From JBKBKC01 sp046294265 (GTDB lineage Bacteria; Pseudomonadota; Alphaproteobacteria; Rhodobacterales; Rhodobacteraceae), in the NCBI GenBank assembly GCA_046294265.1, contig JBKBKC010000016.1, positions 1 through 64,000 on the forward strand: a stretch of DNA of 64,000 nucleotides. The letters run 5' to 3'. Under the pieces are notes generated by a model that was not told the DNA's origin, did not search any database, and worked only from the letters and a program-made list of their open reading frames with translations. The position numbers and the translations under genes were made by a program. Below, piece by piece: positions 44,192-52,875 of this stretch. Each line of letters begins with the position of its first letter. The stretch's first letter is position 1.

Positions 44192-46923
44192 GGGGCGGCC
44201 TTCTTCGCCGCCGGTTTGCTGGCCGGGGTTTTCCTGGCGGGGGCCTTTTTCGCCGCAGGTTTCTTGGCGGCGGGCTTTTTCGCGGGGGCCTTCGCCGACT
44301 CCGCGGTCTGTTTGGGTGGGGCCTTTTTCGCGGGGGTCTTTGCCTTGCCACCCTTGCCCGCCTTTTCGGCCACCAGAACCAGAGCCTCGTCCAGCGTCAC
44401 CGTCTCGGGCGAAAGCTCCTTGGGCAGCGTTGCGTTGACCTTGGCCCATTTGACGTAAGGCCCATACCGCCCCGGCATGACGGAAACGATGCCGCCCGAC
44501 GGATGCTCACCCAATTCGCGCAGGGCCGCCGCGGCGGGCGCCCTGCCCCCGCGCGTGGCCTTTTGCGCCAGAACCTCGACCGCGCGGTTCATGCCGATGG
44601 TGAACACCTCCTCGACATCGGCAAGGTTCGCATAGGTGCTGCCGTGCTTCACATAAGGTCCGAAACGGCCGATGGCGGCCTCGACCATGCCGCCCTCGGG
44701 GTGCATCCCCACCTCGCGCGGCAGTGAGAGCAGCGTCAGCGCGCGGTCCAGCGTCAGCGTGTCGGGGGACCAGCCCTTGGGCAGGCTGGCGCGAGGGGGC
44801 TTCGGGGCAGCCTCGGTGGCCTCGCCGCGCTGGACATAGGGGCCGAAGCGGCCGGCTTTCACGGCGATATCAAGGCCGTTCTCATCCTGCCCCAGAACGC
44901 GGTCGCCGCCCCCTGCCCCCTCTTCGGCGCCCGAGATGGGGCGGGTGTAGCGGCATTCGGGGTAGTTGCCGCAGCCGATGAAGGCCCCGCCCGAGCGCGC
45001 GGTCTTCAGGTGCAGGCGGCCCGAGCCGCAGGTGGGACAGGAGCGCGGATCGCTGCCGTCGGCGCGGGCGGGGTAAAGGTGCGGCGACAGGAAATCGTCG
45101 ATCTTGTCCAGCACCTCGCCGATGCGCAGGTCGGCGGTTTCCGCGACAGCCGCAGAGAAATCGCGCCAGAAGCGGGCCAGCACCTCCTTGTAGTCGCGGC
45201 TGCCGGCCGAGACATCGTCAAGCTGCCCTTCCAGATCGGCGGTGAAATCATATTCCACATAACGGCGGAAATAGTTGGACAGGAACGCGGTGACCAGCCG
45301 CCCCTTGTCCTCGGGGATCAGGCGGTTCTTGTCCTTGCGCACATATTCCCGGTCCACGATGGTCGTCAGGATCGAGGCATAGGTGGAAGGGCGGCCGATG
45401 CCCAACTCTTCCATCCGCTTGACCAGTGTGGCCTCGGTGTAGCGGGGCGGCGGCTGGGTGAAGCTCTGGCTGGCGAGGGTGGCGGCATCGGGGCTGAGGA
45501 CGGCGCTTGAGGTGCGGGTGTCGGTGGCGATGCCGATCACGGCGTCAGGGTCGGCGGTGGCGGCGGCCTTGGCAAAGGCGGCGCGGTAGGCGCCTGCCTT
45601 TGGCGCGGCGGGCTCGCCTTCAGTGATCTGCGGCAGGCGCCCCTCATCATCGCCATCATCGTCACGGCCCTGGTCATAGATTTTCAGGAAACCGTCGAAC
45701 AGCACCACCTGGCCGGTGGCCCGCAGGCCGACCTGGGCGTCGGGGCTGGCGATCTCGACAGTCGTGCGCTCCATCCGGGCGGCGGCCATCTGGCTGGCGA
45801 GCGTGCGTTTCCAGATCAGGTCGTAGAGGTTGGCCTGGTCCTTTTCCGACAGGCGCAGCGTGTCAGGGGCGGCGGCCATGTCGGTCGGGCGGATGCATTC
45901 ATGCGCTTCCTGCGCGTTCTTGGCCTTGTTCTTGTACATCCGGGGGCTGTCAGGGACATACTTGTCACCGAACCGGCGCTTGATCTCGTCGCGCGCGGCC
46001 ATCACTGCCTCGGGGGCCATGTCGATGCCGTCGGTCCGCATGTAGGTGATGTGCCCGGCCTCATAGAGCCGCTGTGCCGCGTTCATGCATTGCTTGGCCC
46101 CCATTCCCAGCTTGCGTGACGCCTCCTGTTGCAGGGTCGAAGTCATGAAGGGGGGCCAGGGGTTGCGGGACGCGGGCTTTGCCTCGACCGATCGTACGGA
46201 CAAGGTTCGGGATGTGATCGCCTGGACCGCCAATTCGGCCGCTTCACCTGTGGATATGTCGAATTTGTCCAACCGTTTTCCGGCCAATGACACCAGCCGG
46301 GCCTCATAATCCTGCCCGCGCGGGGTGGTCAGCATGGCGGCGACGGTCCAGTATTCGCGGGGGCGGAAGGCCTCGATCTCCATCTCGCGCTCAACGATCA
46401 GGCGCAGGCAGACCGACTGCACCCGGCCCGCCGAGCGCGCCCCCGGCAGCTTGCGCCACAGGACGGGCGAGAGGGTGAAGCCCACGAGGTAATCCAGCGC
46501 GCGGCGGGCAAGATAGGCCTCGACCAGCGGCTGATCGACCTGGCGGGGGCGGGTCATCGCCTCGGTCACCGCGGCCTTGGTGATGGCGTTGAAGGTCACA
46601 CGGCTGACCGTCTTGCCTTTCCTCAGGCTGGGGGCCAGCGCCTCTTGCAGGTGCCAGCTGATCGCCTCGCCCTCGCGGTCGGGGTCGGTTGCGAGGATCA
46701 GCGTGTCGTCGGTTTTCAGCGCGTCGGCGATGGCCTTGACATGTTTGCGGCTTTCCGCCGCGACCTCCCATGTCATGGCGAATTCGGCGTCGGGGTCCAC
46801 CGAACCATCCTTGGCGGGCAGGTCGCGGACATGGCCGTAGGAGGCCAGCACGGTGTAACCCGGGCCGAGATACTTGTTGATTGTCTTGGCCTTGGCGGGC
46901 GATTCGACAACGACGACGGCCAT
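44188..46923 (-). CDS. topA: DNA topoisomerase I
   Basis: The 911-residue type IA enzyme relaxes negative supercoils. The N terminus MAVVVVESPAKAKTINKYLG is the TOPRIM start, LATDPDREGEAISWHL holds the metal-binding acids, and the active tyrosine is in TYMRTDG. After the core come a C4 zinc-finger-like segment (CPTCGSGRL...GCGNYPECRY) and several topoisomerase C-terminal repeats (RFGPYVKHG, RYGPYVKWA). The last about 55 residues are a Lys/Ala/Pro tail (KKPAAKKPAAKKAPARK) that would bind DNA nonspecifically. It follows dprA by about 100 bp. Confidence 0.97.
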   Translation of the reverse strand: MAVVVVESPAKAKTINKYLGPGYTVLASYGHVRDLPAKDGSVDPDAEFAMTWEVAAESRKHVKAIADALKTDDTLILATDPDREGEAISWHLQEALAPSLRKGKTVSRVTFNAITKAAVTEAMTRPRQVDQPLVEAYLARRALDYLVGFTLSPVLWRKLPGARSAGRVQSVCLRLIVEREMEIEAFRPREYWTVAAMLTTPRGQDYEARLVSLAGKRLDKFDISTGEAAELAVQAITSRTLSVRSVEAKPASRNPWPPFMTSTLQQEASRKLGMGAKQCMNAAQRLYEAGHITYMRTDGIDMAPEAVMAARDEIKRRFGDKYVPDSPRMYKNKAKNAQEAHECIRPTDMAAAPDTLRLSEKDQANLYDLIWKRTLASQMAAARMERTTVEIASPDAQVGLRATGQVVLFDGFLKIYDQGRDDDGDDEGRLPQITEGEPAAPKAGAYRAAFAKAAATADPDAVIGIATDTRTSSAVLSPDAATLASQSFTQPPPRYTEATLVKRMEELGIGRPSTYASILTTIVDREYVRKDKNRLIPEDKGRLVTAFLSNYFRRYVEYDFTADLEGQLDDVSAGSRDYKEVLARFWRDFSAAVAETADLRIGEVLDKIDDFLSPHLYPARADGSDPRSCPTCGSGRLHLKTARSGGAFIGCGNYPECRYTRPISGAEEGAGGGDRVLGQDENGLDIAVKAGRFGPYVQRGEATEAAPKPPRASLPKGWSPDTLTLDRALTLLSLPREVGMHPEGGMVEAAIGRFGPYVKHGSTYANLADVEEVFTIGMNRAVEVLAQKATRGGRAPAAAALRELGEHPSGGIVSVMPGRYGPYVKWAKVNATLPKELSPETVTLDEALVLVAEKAGKGGKAKTPAKKAPPKQTAESAKAPAKKPAAKKPAAKKAPARKTPASKPAAKKAAP

Positions 46924-47024
46924 GGAACCCTCATTTCACGCGGCCGCAACCGGGGGGCGGCGCGGCGCGGCACCATGTGGGGGGCTGGGCGGAGTTGTCA
47001 ATCGGGGTCGGGTGGCACCCCGTT

Positions 47025-48176
47025 TCAGCCGCTGCGGGACAGAAGGCCACCGGGCGCGCGGTGCACCCGCCCCTCCATCTCCAGCGCCAAAAGTTCGGGG
47101 GCCAGCAGTGCGGGCGGCAATGCGAGGTCGCGGATCAGCTGATCCTCTGGCAGGGGCGAAGGTCCGAGCCGGTCGAGGATCATCGCATGCAACCCGGCCG
47201 CATCGGCCAGCGTGCGGCGCGGGGCCGCGGGGCCAGGCAGGGGCGGGCGGGGGGCCGGCACGGGATCGTGTGGCAGGCGCAGGCCGGCACCGATCGCCTC
47301 GACCACATCGGCGGCGGAGCGCACCAGTGTCGCCCCCTCGCGGATCAACTGGTTGCAGCCCGCCGCGCGGGCGTCGAACGGGTGGCCGGGCACTGCCAGC
47401 ACCTCACGCCCCTGGTCGAGCGCCGCGCGTGCCGTCAAAAGGCTGCCCGAGCGTGACGCGGCCTCGACCACCACCACCGCGCGGGCGAGGCCCGAGACGA
47501 TGCGGTTGCGCAGCGGGAAATGGCGCGCCTGCGGCTGGCAGCCCATCGGCGCCTCGGAGACCACGCAGCCCTGCGCCGCAATCTCGGCCAGAAGGCCCGT
47601 GTTTTCGGGCGGATAGGCCACATCCACCCCACCCGCCAGAACCGCCACCGTGCCCCCTGCCAAGGCCCCCTGATGCGCCTCGGCGTCGATCCCGCGGGCG
47701 AGCCCTGAAACCACCGTGAACCCCGCCGCCGACAGCGTTTCCGCCAGCCGCCGCGCCATGCGCAGGCCAAGGCTGGAGGCGTTGCGCGCCCCCACCAGCG
47801 CCACCATGGGCCGCGCCATCACCCCCGCGTCGCCGCGCAGCCACAGAACCGGGGGCGCATCCGCGATGCGGGCCAGTGACAGCGGATAGTCCGCATCGCC
47901 CCGCGCGATCAGGCGCGCGCCCGTGACGCGGGCGGCGGCCACCTCGGCCCGGATCACACCTTCGGGGCAGACCTCATAATCAGCCACCCCCGCCGCCGCC
48001 GCGATCCCGGGCAGCGCCGCGAGGGCCTCCCGCGCCGTGCCATGATCGGCCATCAGGCGATGGAAGGTCGCAGGCCCCACCCGGCGCGACCGGATCAGGC
48101 GCAGCCAGTCCAGCCGCGCATCGGCATCGGCGGGCGGGTCATAGCGCGCCGCAGGTTCGTCAAAGCTCAGGTCCAT
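47025..48176 (-). CDS. dprA: DNA-processing protein DprA
   Basis: A 383-residue protein that loads RecA on incoming single-stranded DNA. The Rossmann core shows VALVGARNASSLGLRMAR, VVSGLARGIDAEAHQGAL, VAVLAGGVDVAYPPEN and LTARAALDQGREVLAVPG. An N-terminal SAM-like helical part (RLIRSRRVGPATFHRLM) and a C-terminal winged-helix DprA domain (LGPSPLPEDQLIRDL) complete the usual three-part layout. The frame is open far upstream, antisense to the next two genes; I chose the ATG at 48176, with in-frame ATGs at 48188 and 48194 as alternatives. Confidence 0.93.
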   Translation of the reverse strand: MDLSFDEPAARYDPPADADARLDWLRLIRSRRVGPATFHRLMADHGTAREALAALPGIAAAAGVADYEVCPEGVIRAEVAAARVTGARLIARGDADYPLSLARIADAPPVLWLRGDAGVMARPMVALVGARNASSLGLRMARRLAETLSAAGFTVVSGLARGIDAEAHQGALAGGTVAVLAGGVDVAYPPENTGLLAEIAAQGCVVSEAPMGCQPQARHFPLRNRIVSGLARAVVVVEAASRSGSLLTARAALDQGREVLAVPGHPFDARAAGCNQLIREGATLVRSAADVVEAIGAGLRLPHDPVPAPRPPLPGPAAPRRTLADAAGLHAMILDRLGPSPLPEDQLIRDLALPPALLAPELLALEMEGRVHRAPGGLLSRSG

Positions 48177-48305
48177 CGCATCCCCCATTCCCATAACACT
48201 GAGGCGGAAAGGGTTAATGGCAGATGAATCGCAACCCGCAGCATTGCCGATCACCATTTTGCGCAGGTGATTGGCGCACGCGTCGTCAACCCCTATAACC
48301 GGATC

Positions 48306-48743
48306 ATGCTTGATGCCCTTCTCCGCCGTCTGACAGGCCCCGCCTCCGCCCCTGCCGCCCCCGAAACGGGGCTGGCACTGGCCGCTCTGCTGGTGCGCCT
48401 TGCGCGCGCGGATGGCGATTACGCGGAGGTGGAGCGGGACCGCATCGACAAGGTGCTGATGGCGCAGTTCGGCCTTGCGCGGCTGAGCGCCGCCGACCTG
48501 CGGATGCGGGGTGAGCGGCTGGAAGCAGACTCGCCCGACACGGTGCGCTTTACCCGCGCGCTGAAGGATTCGGTTCCGCTGGAGGAGCGGGTGGGGCTGC
48601 TGGAGGCGATGTGGTCGGTGGTGCTGGCAGACGGGGTGCGTGATGATGACGAGGACCGGCTGATGCGGCTGGTGGCGAACCTTCTGGGCCTGTCGGATGT
48701 CGAATCGGCGCAGGCGCGGCGGCGGGCGGGCCGCGAGGCGTGA
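48306..48743 (+). CDS. TerB family tellurite resistance-like protein
   Basis: A 145-residue all-helical protein with a TerB core: LALAALLVRLARADGDYAEVERD and AMWSVVLADGVRDDDEDRL hold the paired acidic motifs seen in TerB. The family is linked to tellurite and stress responses in the ter operon, but isolated TerB proteins such as this have no known role and no ter neighbours are present. The ATG at 48306 was chosen over 48267. It overlaps the next gene by four bases (GTGA). Confidence 0.85.
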   Translation: MLDALLRRLTGPASAPAAPETGLALAALLVRLARADGDYAEVERDRIDKVLMAQFGLARLSAADLRMRGERLEADSPDTVRFTRALKDSVPLEERVGLLEAMWSVVLADGVRDDDEDRLMRLVANLLGLSDVESAQARRRAGREA

Positions 48744-49504
48744 TCGCGGCGCTGCCGATGTATGACACGGCCCCGTTGCAGGGGCCGAATGACCGGTTGT
48801 GGGAAGGCATCCGCGACGGGCTGCGGGCGCGGGGTGTGGTGGCACCCGAGGGCCTGACGCGGGGCGGCGATGACCTCTGGCGGATCTGGCAGGCGCCCGA
48901 TCTGGTGCTGGCGCAGGCCTGCGGCTTTCCCTACCGCGCCCGGCTGCACGGGCGGGTGACGCTGGTGGGCACGCCGGACTATGGCGTGCCGGGCTGCGCG
49001 CCGGGGTTCTATCGCAGCGTGATCGTGGCGCGCGCGGCGCGGCAGGGTCTGGCCGCCTGGGATGGCGCGGTGCTGGCATACAACGAAGCGATGTCGCAAT
49101 CGGGATGGGCCGCGCCGGTGAACCTCGCGGCGCAGATGGGCGTCGCGCTGGTGGCGGGGCCGCAAACGGGGGCGCATCGCGCCTCGGTCCTCGCGGTGGC
49201 CGAGGGGCGGGCGGATATCGCCGCCATCGACGCGGTGACGTGGGAGATCCTGGCCGGGATCGAGCCCGCCACAGCCGCCCTGCATGTGGTGGACCGCACA
49301 CCGCCAACCCCCGGCCTGCCGCTGATCGCAGCCGCAGGCGCCGATGCCGGGGCGATCTTCGACGCGGTGGCCGCGGCCATCACCGGGCTGGCCCCCGCCG
49401 ACCGCGCGGCGCTGCGCCTGCGCGGCGTCGTGCGGATCCCGGCGGTGGCCTATCTTGCCGTGCCCGATCCCGCGCCACCTGACCGAATGGGCGGCACAGG
49501 CTGA
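48740..49504 (+). CDS. PhnD/SsuA-like periplasmic-binding-fold protein
   Basis: The 254-residue protein resembles the phosphate/phosphite/phosphonate binding (PhnD) superfamily: MIAALPMYDTAPLQGPND, LVLAQACGFPYRARL, GRADIAAIDAVTWEIL and TPPTPGLPLIAA are the typical strand and hinge segments. There is no signal peptide, unlike true binding proteins, so it may be cytoplasmic or a sensor. The start is GTG, overlapping the TGA of TerB. No transporter of this class is adjacent. Confidence 0.8.
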   Translation: MIAALPMYDTAPLQGPNDRLWEGIRDGLRARGVVAPEGLTRGGDDLWRIWQAPDLVLAQACGFPYRARLHGRVTLVGTPDYGVPGCAPGFYRSVIVARAARQGLAAWDGAVLAYNEAMSQSGWAAPVNLAAQMGVALVAGPQTGAHRASVLAVAEGRADIAAIDAVTWEILAGIEPATAALHVVDRTPPTPGLPLIAAAGADAGAIFDAVAAAITGLAPADRAALRLRGVVRIPAVAYLAVPDPAPPDRMGGTG

Positions 49505-49606
49505 CCGGATCGGCGATGCGTTCGCCCATTCCGCCCGCAATGCCCGTTGCATTGGCGCTAAACTTGCGCCCTACTTGGCCCCCACGCCACCCGAGGACCC
49601 GCATCC

Positions 49607-50383
49607 GTGACCCCAGCCGCCGACCCGCCGGTCATCCAGATCACCAACCTGCACAAAAGCTATGGCCAGCTTGCGGTGCTCAGGGGCATCGACATGGCGG
49701 CGCGGCGGGGCACGGTGGTGTCGCTGATCGGATCATCCGGGTCGGGGAAATCGACCCTGCTCCGCTGCTGCAACCTTCTTGAGGACAGCCAGCAGGGCGA
49801 AGTGCTGTTCGAGGGCGAACCCGTGCGCTGGAAGGGCACGGGCCTTGCCCGCCAGCCCGCAGACCGCGCGCAGGTGACCCGCATCCGCACCAACCTGTCG
49901 ATGGTGTTCCAGCAGTTCAACCTGTGGTCGCACCTGACCATCCTGCAGAACGTGATGGAGGCCCCGGTGACCGTGCTGCGCCGCGACCCGCAGGAGGTCG
50001 AGGCCAAGGCGCGCGAATACCTCGCCAAGGTGGGCATCGCCGACAAGGCCGATGCCTGGCCCGCGCAGCTGTCGGGTGGGCAGCAGCAGCGGGCGGCCAT
50101 TGCCCGCGCCCTGTGCATGGAGCCCCGCGCGCTGCTCTTCGACGAGCCGACCTCGGCACTCGACCCCGAGTTGCAGCAAGAGGTGGTGAAGGTGATCAAG
50201 GACCTGGCGGGCGAGCATCGCACCATGCTGCTGGTCACGCATGACATGCGGCTGGCGGCGGACGTGTCCGACCATGTGGTGTTCCTGCATCAGGGCCTGG
50301 TCGAGGAGGAGGGGCCGCCCGGCCGGGTCTTTGGCGCGCCGCAGACCGAGCGTCTGCGCGGTTTCCTCTCGGCGGGGGCCTGA
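49607..50383 (+). CDS. polar amino acid-type ABC transporter ATP-binding protein
   Basis: A 258-residue HisP/GlnQ-type ATPase. Walker A GSSGSGKST is at 42-50, FNLWSHLTILQNVMEAP is the typical Q-loop region, LSGGQQQRAAIARAL the signature, and ALLFDEPTSALDPE Walker B. It energises the importer formed by the permeases at 51923-53699. The start is GTG. The stop is two bases from the next gene, so the five transport genes form one operon. Confidence 0.92.
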   Translation: MTPAADPPVIQITNLHKSYGQLAVLRGIDMAARRGTVVSLIGSSGSGKSTLLRCCNLLEDSQQGEVLFEGEPVRWKGTGLARQPADRAQVTRIRTNLSMVFQQFNLWSHLTILQNVMEAPVTVLRRDPQEVEAKAREYLAKVGIADKADAWPAQLSGGQQQRAAIARALCMEPRALLFDEPTSALDPELQQEVVKVIKDLAGEHRTMLLVTHDMRLAADVSDHVVFLHQGLVEEEGPPGRVFGAPQTERLRGFLSAGA

Positions 50384-50385
50384 GG

Positions 50386-51105
50386 ATGCTGCGCGCGATT
50401 GTCATGGCGCTGATGCTTTCGTCTCCCGCCGCCCATGCGGGCGATGCGGTGCGCATCGCCACCGAGGCGGCGTTCCCGCCCTACAATTTTCTCAACGACG
50501 CGGGCGAGGTGGCGGGATACGACCGCGAGGTGGGCGACGCGCTGTGCGCCCGGGCGGGGCTTTCCTGCACCTGGGTGGTGATCGGCTGGGACGCGCTGAT
50601 CCCGGAGCTGATGGGCGGGAATGTCGATGTGATCCTGGCCGCCATGACCATCACGCCCGAGCGGCGGCAGGTGATCGACTTCACCGCTGCCTATGTGCCG
50701 CCCGAACCCTCTGCCTACATCGCCCGCGATGCGGGGGCCGATATCTTGGGCGGCGTGGTCGCCGCGCAGGCGGCCACGGTCCATGCCCAGCATGTGGCCG
50801 GAACGGGCGCGGACCTGCTGGAGTTTCCCACCACGGATGACGTCCTGGCAGCGGTCCTGCGGGGCGAGGCGGATGCGGGCTTTGCCGACCAGCGGTTCCT
50901 GCGCGATAGCGCGGCCGCCTCGGGCGGGGCGCTGGTGCTGGTGCAGGACGGGGTTCCGGTGGGCGAGGGGTTCGGCATCGCCCTGCGCAAATCGGATGCA
51001 ACTTTGCGCGCGCGGCTCGATGCAGGGCTTGAGGCGATGAAACGGGATGGAAGCCTGAACGCGCTTCTGGTCCAATGGCTGGGCGAGGATGCGCCACGCT
51101 TTTGA
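50386..51105 (+). CDS. ABC transporter substrate-binding protein, amino acid type (copy 1)
   Basis: A 239-residue periplasmic binding protein with a signal peptide (MLRAIVMALMLSSPAAHA, cut before GDAVRIA). EAAFPPYNFLNDAGEVAGYD is the typical family-3 SBP start; the later DVILAAMTITPERRQVIDFT contains the ligand-binding Arg. It is strongly similar in every block to the next gene, clearly a tandem duplication that has diverged. Ligand is unknown; context suggests an amine or amino acid. Confidence 0.9.
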   Translation: MLRAIVMALMLSSPAAHAGDAVRIATEAAFPPYNFLNDAGEVAGYDREVGDALCARAGLSCTWVVIGWDALIPELMGGNVDVILAAMTITPERRQVIDFTAAYVPPEPSAYIARDAGADILGGVVAAQAATVHAQHVAGTGADLLEFPTTDDVLAAVLRGEADAGFADQRFLRDSAAASGGALVLVQDGVPVGEGFGIALRKSDATLRARLDAGLEAMKRDGSLNALLVQWLGEDAPRF

Positions 51106-51157
51106 CGGCACAACACCAATCAAGGGGCCGAACGGCCCGCATTCCAGGGAGACGACC

Positions 51158-51880
51158 ATGAAGAACCTGATCCTGACCGCCGCCATCATGGCGCTGACCG
51201 CAGGGGCCGCGATGGCCCAGACCGTGCGGATGGGCACCGAGGGGGCCTATCCTCCCTACAACTTCATCAACGACGCCGGACAGGTGGACGGCTTCGAGCG
51301 CGAGCTTGGCGACACGCTGTGCGAGATGGCGCAGCTGACCTGCGAGTGGGTCACCACCGACTGGGACAGCATCATCCCCAACCTGCAATCGGGCAACTAC
51401 GACACCATCATCGCAGGCATGAGCATCACCGAGGAACGCGCCAAGGTCATCGCCTTCACCCAGAACTACATCCCCCCCGCCGCCTCGGCCTACATGGCGC
51501 TGACGGCGGATGCGGATGTGACGGGCGGCGTGATCGCGGCGCAGGTGGGCACGATCCAGGCGGGCTATGTGGCGGAGTCGGGTGCGACCCTCCTGGAATT
51601 CGCCACGCCGGACGAAACCGTTGCCGCCGTGCGCAATGGCGAGGCCGACGCGGTATTCGCCGACAAGGATTACCTCGTGCCGATACAGGCGGAATCCGGT
51701 GGCCAGTTCGCCTTCGCGGGCGAGGATGTGCAGCTGGGCGGCGGCGTCGGAATGGGCCTGCGCCAGTCGGATACCGAGCTCAAGAACAAGTTCGACGCCG
51801 CAATCACCGCGATGAAGGCTGACGGATCGCTGAACGCGATGATCATCAAATGGTTCGGCCCTGACGCCGCCACGTTCTGA
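51158..51880 (+). CDS. ABC transporter substrate-binding protein, amino acid type (copy 2)
   Basis: A 240-residue binding protein with a signal peptide (MKNLILTAAIMALTAGAAMA, cut before QTVRMG) and the family-3 start EGAYPPYNFINDAGQVDGFE. YDTIIAGMSITEERAKVIAFT holds the ligand Arg, and the ending NAMIIKWFGPDAATF parallels copy 1 (NALLVQWLGEDAPRF). Two paralogues for one permease pair suggest two ligands. The ATG at 51158 follows GGGAGACGACC; the upstream open frame is not coding. Confidence 0.92.
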   Translation: MKNLILTAAIMALTAGAAMAQTVRMGTEGAYPPYNFINDAGQVDGFERELGDTLCEMAQLTCEWVTTDWDSIIPNLQSGNYDTIIAGMSITEERAKVIAFTQNYIPPAASAYMALTADADVTGGVIAAQVGTIQAGYVAESGATLLEFATPDETVAAVRNGEADAVFADKDYLVPIQAESGGQFAFAGEDVQLGGGVGMGLRQSDTELKNKFDAAITAMKADGSLNAMIIKWFGPDAATF

Positions 51881-51922
51881 AAGGCAGCGCCGGGGGGCTG
51901 ACGCGCCCCCCGGCCACGCGCC

Positions 51923-52804
51923 ATGTTCTCCGCCTGCGCCGATCCCAAATCCATCGAGGGCCTGACCTGGCTGATGTGCTACCTCGCGACGGGGAAGCAT
52001 ATGGAGTTCTACCGGTCCTTCCTGACCGTGCTGACCCTGCTCGCGGTCACCGCCCCCACGGCGATGGTGTTCGGCTTTGCGGGGGCCATGGCGTCACGCT
52101 CGCGCATCCTGCCGCTGCGGTGGTTCGGCCTTGGCTATACCTCGATGGTGCGGGGCGTGCCCGACATCGTGTTCTTTTTGTTCTTCGTGATCGCACTCGA
52201 TCAGGGGCTTGAATGGATGCTGCACCAGATCCGCTGCCCCGACTGGACCGACCCCATCCGCAACGGCCTCGAATTCCGCGTCTGTCCGCAGGCCAAGGTG
52301 CCCGCAGGATCGGCCCCGCAATCGGTGCATGACCTTTACGGCTTTGTCGTCGCGGTCATCACATTCGCGCTGGTGTTCGGGGCCTTTGCGGCCAACGTCC
52401 TCTACGGCGCGATGCAGGCCGTCCCCCGCGCGCAACTGGAAACGGCCGAGGCCTATGGCATGTCGCCCGCCCAGGTGTTCCGCCGCGTGCTGGTGCCGCA
52501 GATGTGGGTCTATGCGCTTCCAGGGCTATCGAACCTGTGGATGATCCTGATCAAGGCGACGCCCCTTCTGTTCCTGCTGGGCGTCAAGGACATCGTCTAT
52601 TGGGCGCGCGAACTGGGCGGGGCCAAGACGCAGGCCTTCGACTATCCGCACCCCGACTGGCGGCTGTGGTATTTCGGGTTCCTGCTGCTGTTCTACCTGT
52701 TCATGACCTGGGGCTCGGAAAAGGTGCTGGGGCGGCTGTCGGCGCGGCTGTCGCGCGGGCAGGCCACCGCCGCGGGCGAAGCGCAGCGGAGGGCTGCGGC
52801 ATGA
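51923..52804 (+). CDS. amino acid-type ABC transporter permease (HisQ-like)
   Basis: A 293-residue inner-membrane protein, longer than typical HisQ. LTVLTLLAVTAPTAMVFGFAGA is the first helix, GYTSMVRGVPDIVFFLFF the family motif, and the EAA loop is ETAEAYGMSPAQVFRRVLVP. An extra segment of about 40 residues (CPDWTDPIRN...CPQAKVPAGSAPQ) lies between helices 2 and 3 and contains two cysteines. Its stop codon overlaps the ATG of a 24-codon ORF (ATGA) that leads into the next permease. Confidence 0.9.
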   Translation: MFSACADPKSIEGLTWLMCYLATGKHMEFYRSFLTVLTLLAVTAPTAMVFGFAGAMASRSRILPLRWFGLGYTSMVRGVPDIVFFLFFVIALDQGLEWMLHQIRCPDWTDPIRNGLEFRVCPQAKVPAGSAPQSVHDLYGFVVAVITFALVFGAFAANVLYGAMQAVPRAQLETAEAYGMSPAQVFRRVLVPQMWVYALPGLSNLWMILIKATPLLFLLGVKDIVYWARELGGAKTQAFDYPHPDWRLWYFGFLLLFYLFMTWGSEKVLGRLSARLSRGQATAAGEAQRRAAA

Positions 52805-52875
52805 TCAGCGCACAAATTTCTTTCAAGAAATTTGCAAATTCCTTGCAAGGAATTTGGGCCGGTGGCCGCCGATGA
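52801..52875 (+). other. 24-codon mini-ORF bridging the two permease genes
   Basis: The ATG overlaps the TGA of the HisQ-like gene (ATGA at 52801-52804), and the TGA of this ORF overlaps the ATG of the HisM-like gene (ATGA at 52872-52875). The product would be MISAQISFKKFANSLQGIWA plus GGRR. The ORF runs straight through palindromic element C. I doubt that the peptide matters; passage of ribosomes may keep the two permeases translationally coupled and melt the hairpins. Confidence 0.5.
52813..52856 (+). repeat. double-hairpin palindromic element, copy C
   Basis: Two adjoining 22-bp inverted repeats: 52813-52834 has arms CAAATTTCTT/AAGAAATTTG around TC, and 52835-52856 is a perfect palindrome with arms CAAATTC/GAATTTG around CTTGCAAG. 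GGGCCGG follows. Position by position it matches copy B (17654-17699), but the arm bases differ in pairs that preserve pairing. Confidence 0.85.

Noticed and set aside
52831..52850. TTTGCAAA-TTC-CTTGCAAG inside element C looks like the PccR operator before pccB, with the same 3-bp gap
   Set aside because: The bases are fully explained by the two palindromes of the repeat element, it lies between two permease genes rather than in a promoter, and copy B breaks the first half-site (TTGCGCAA). Binding by PccR remains possible but is not supported.
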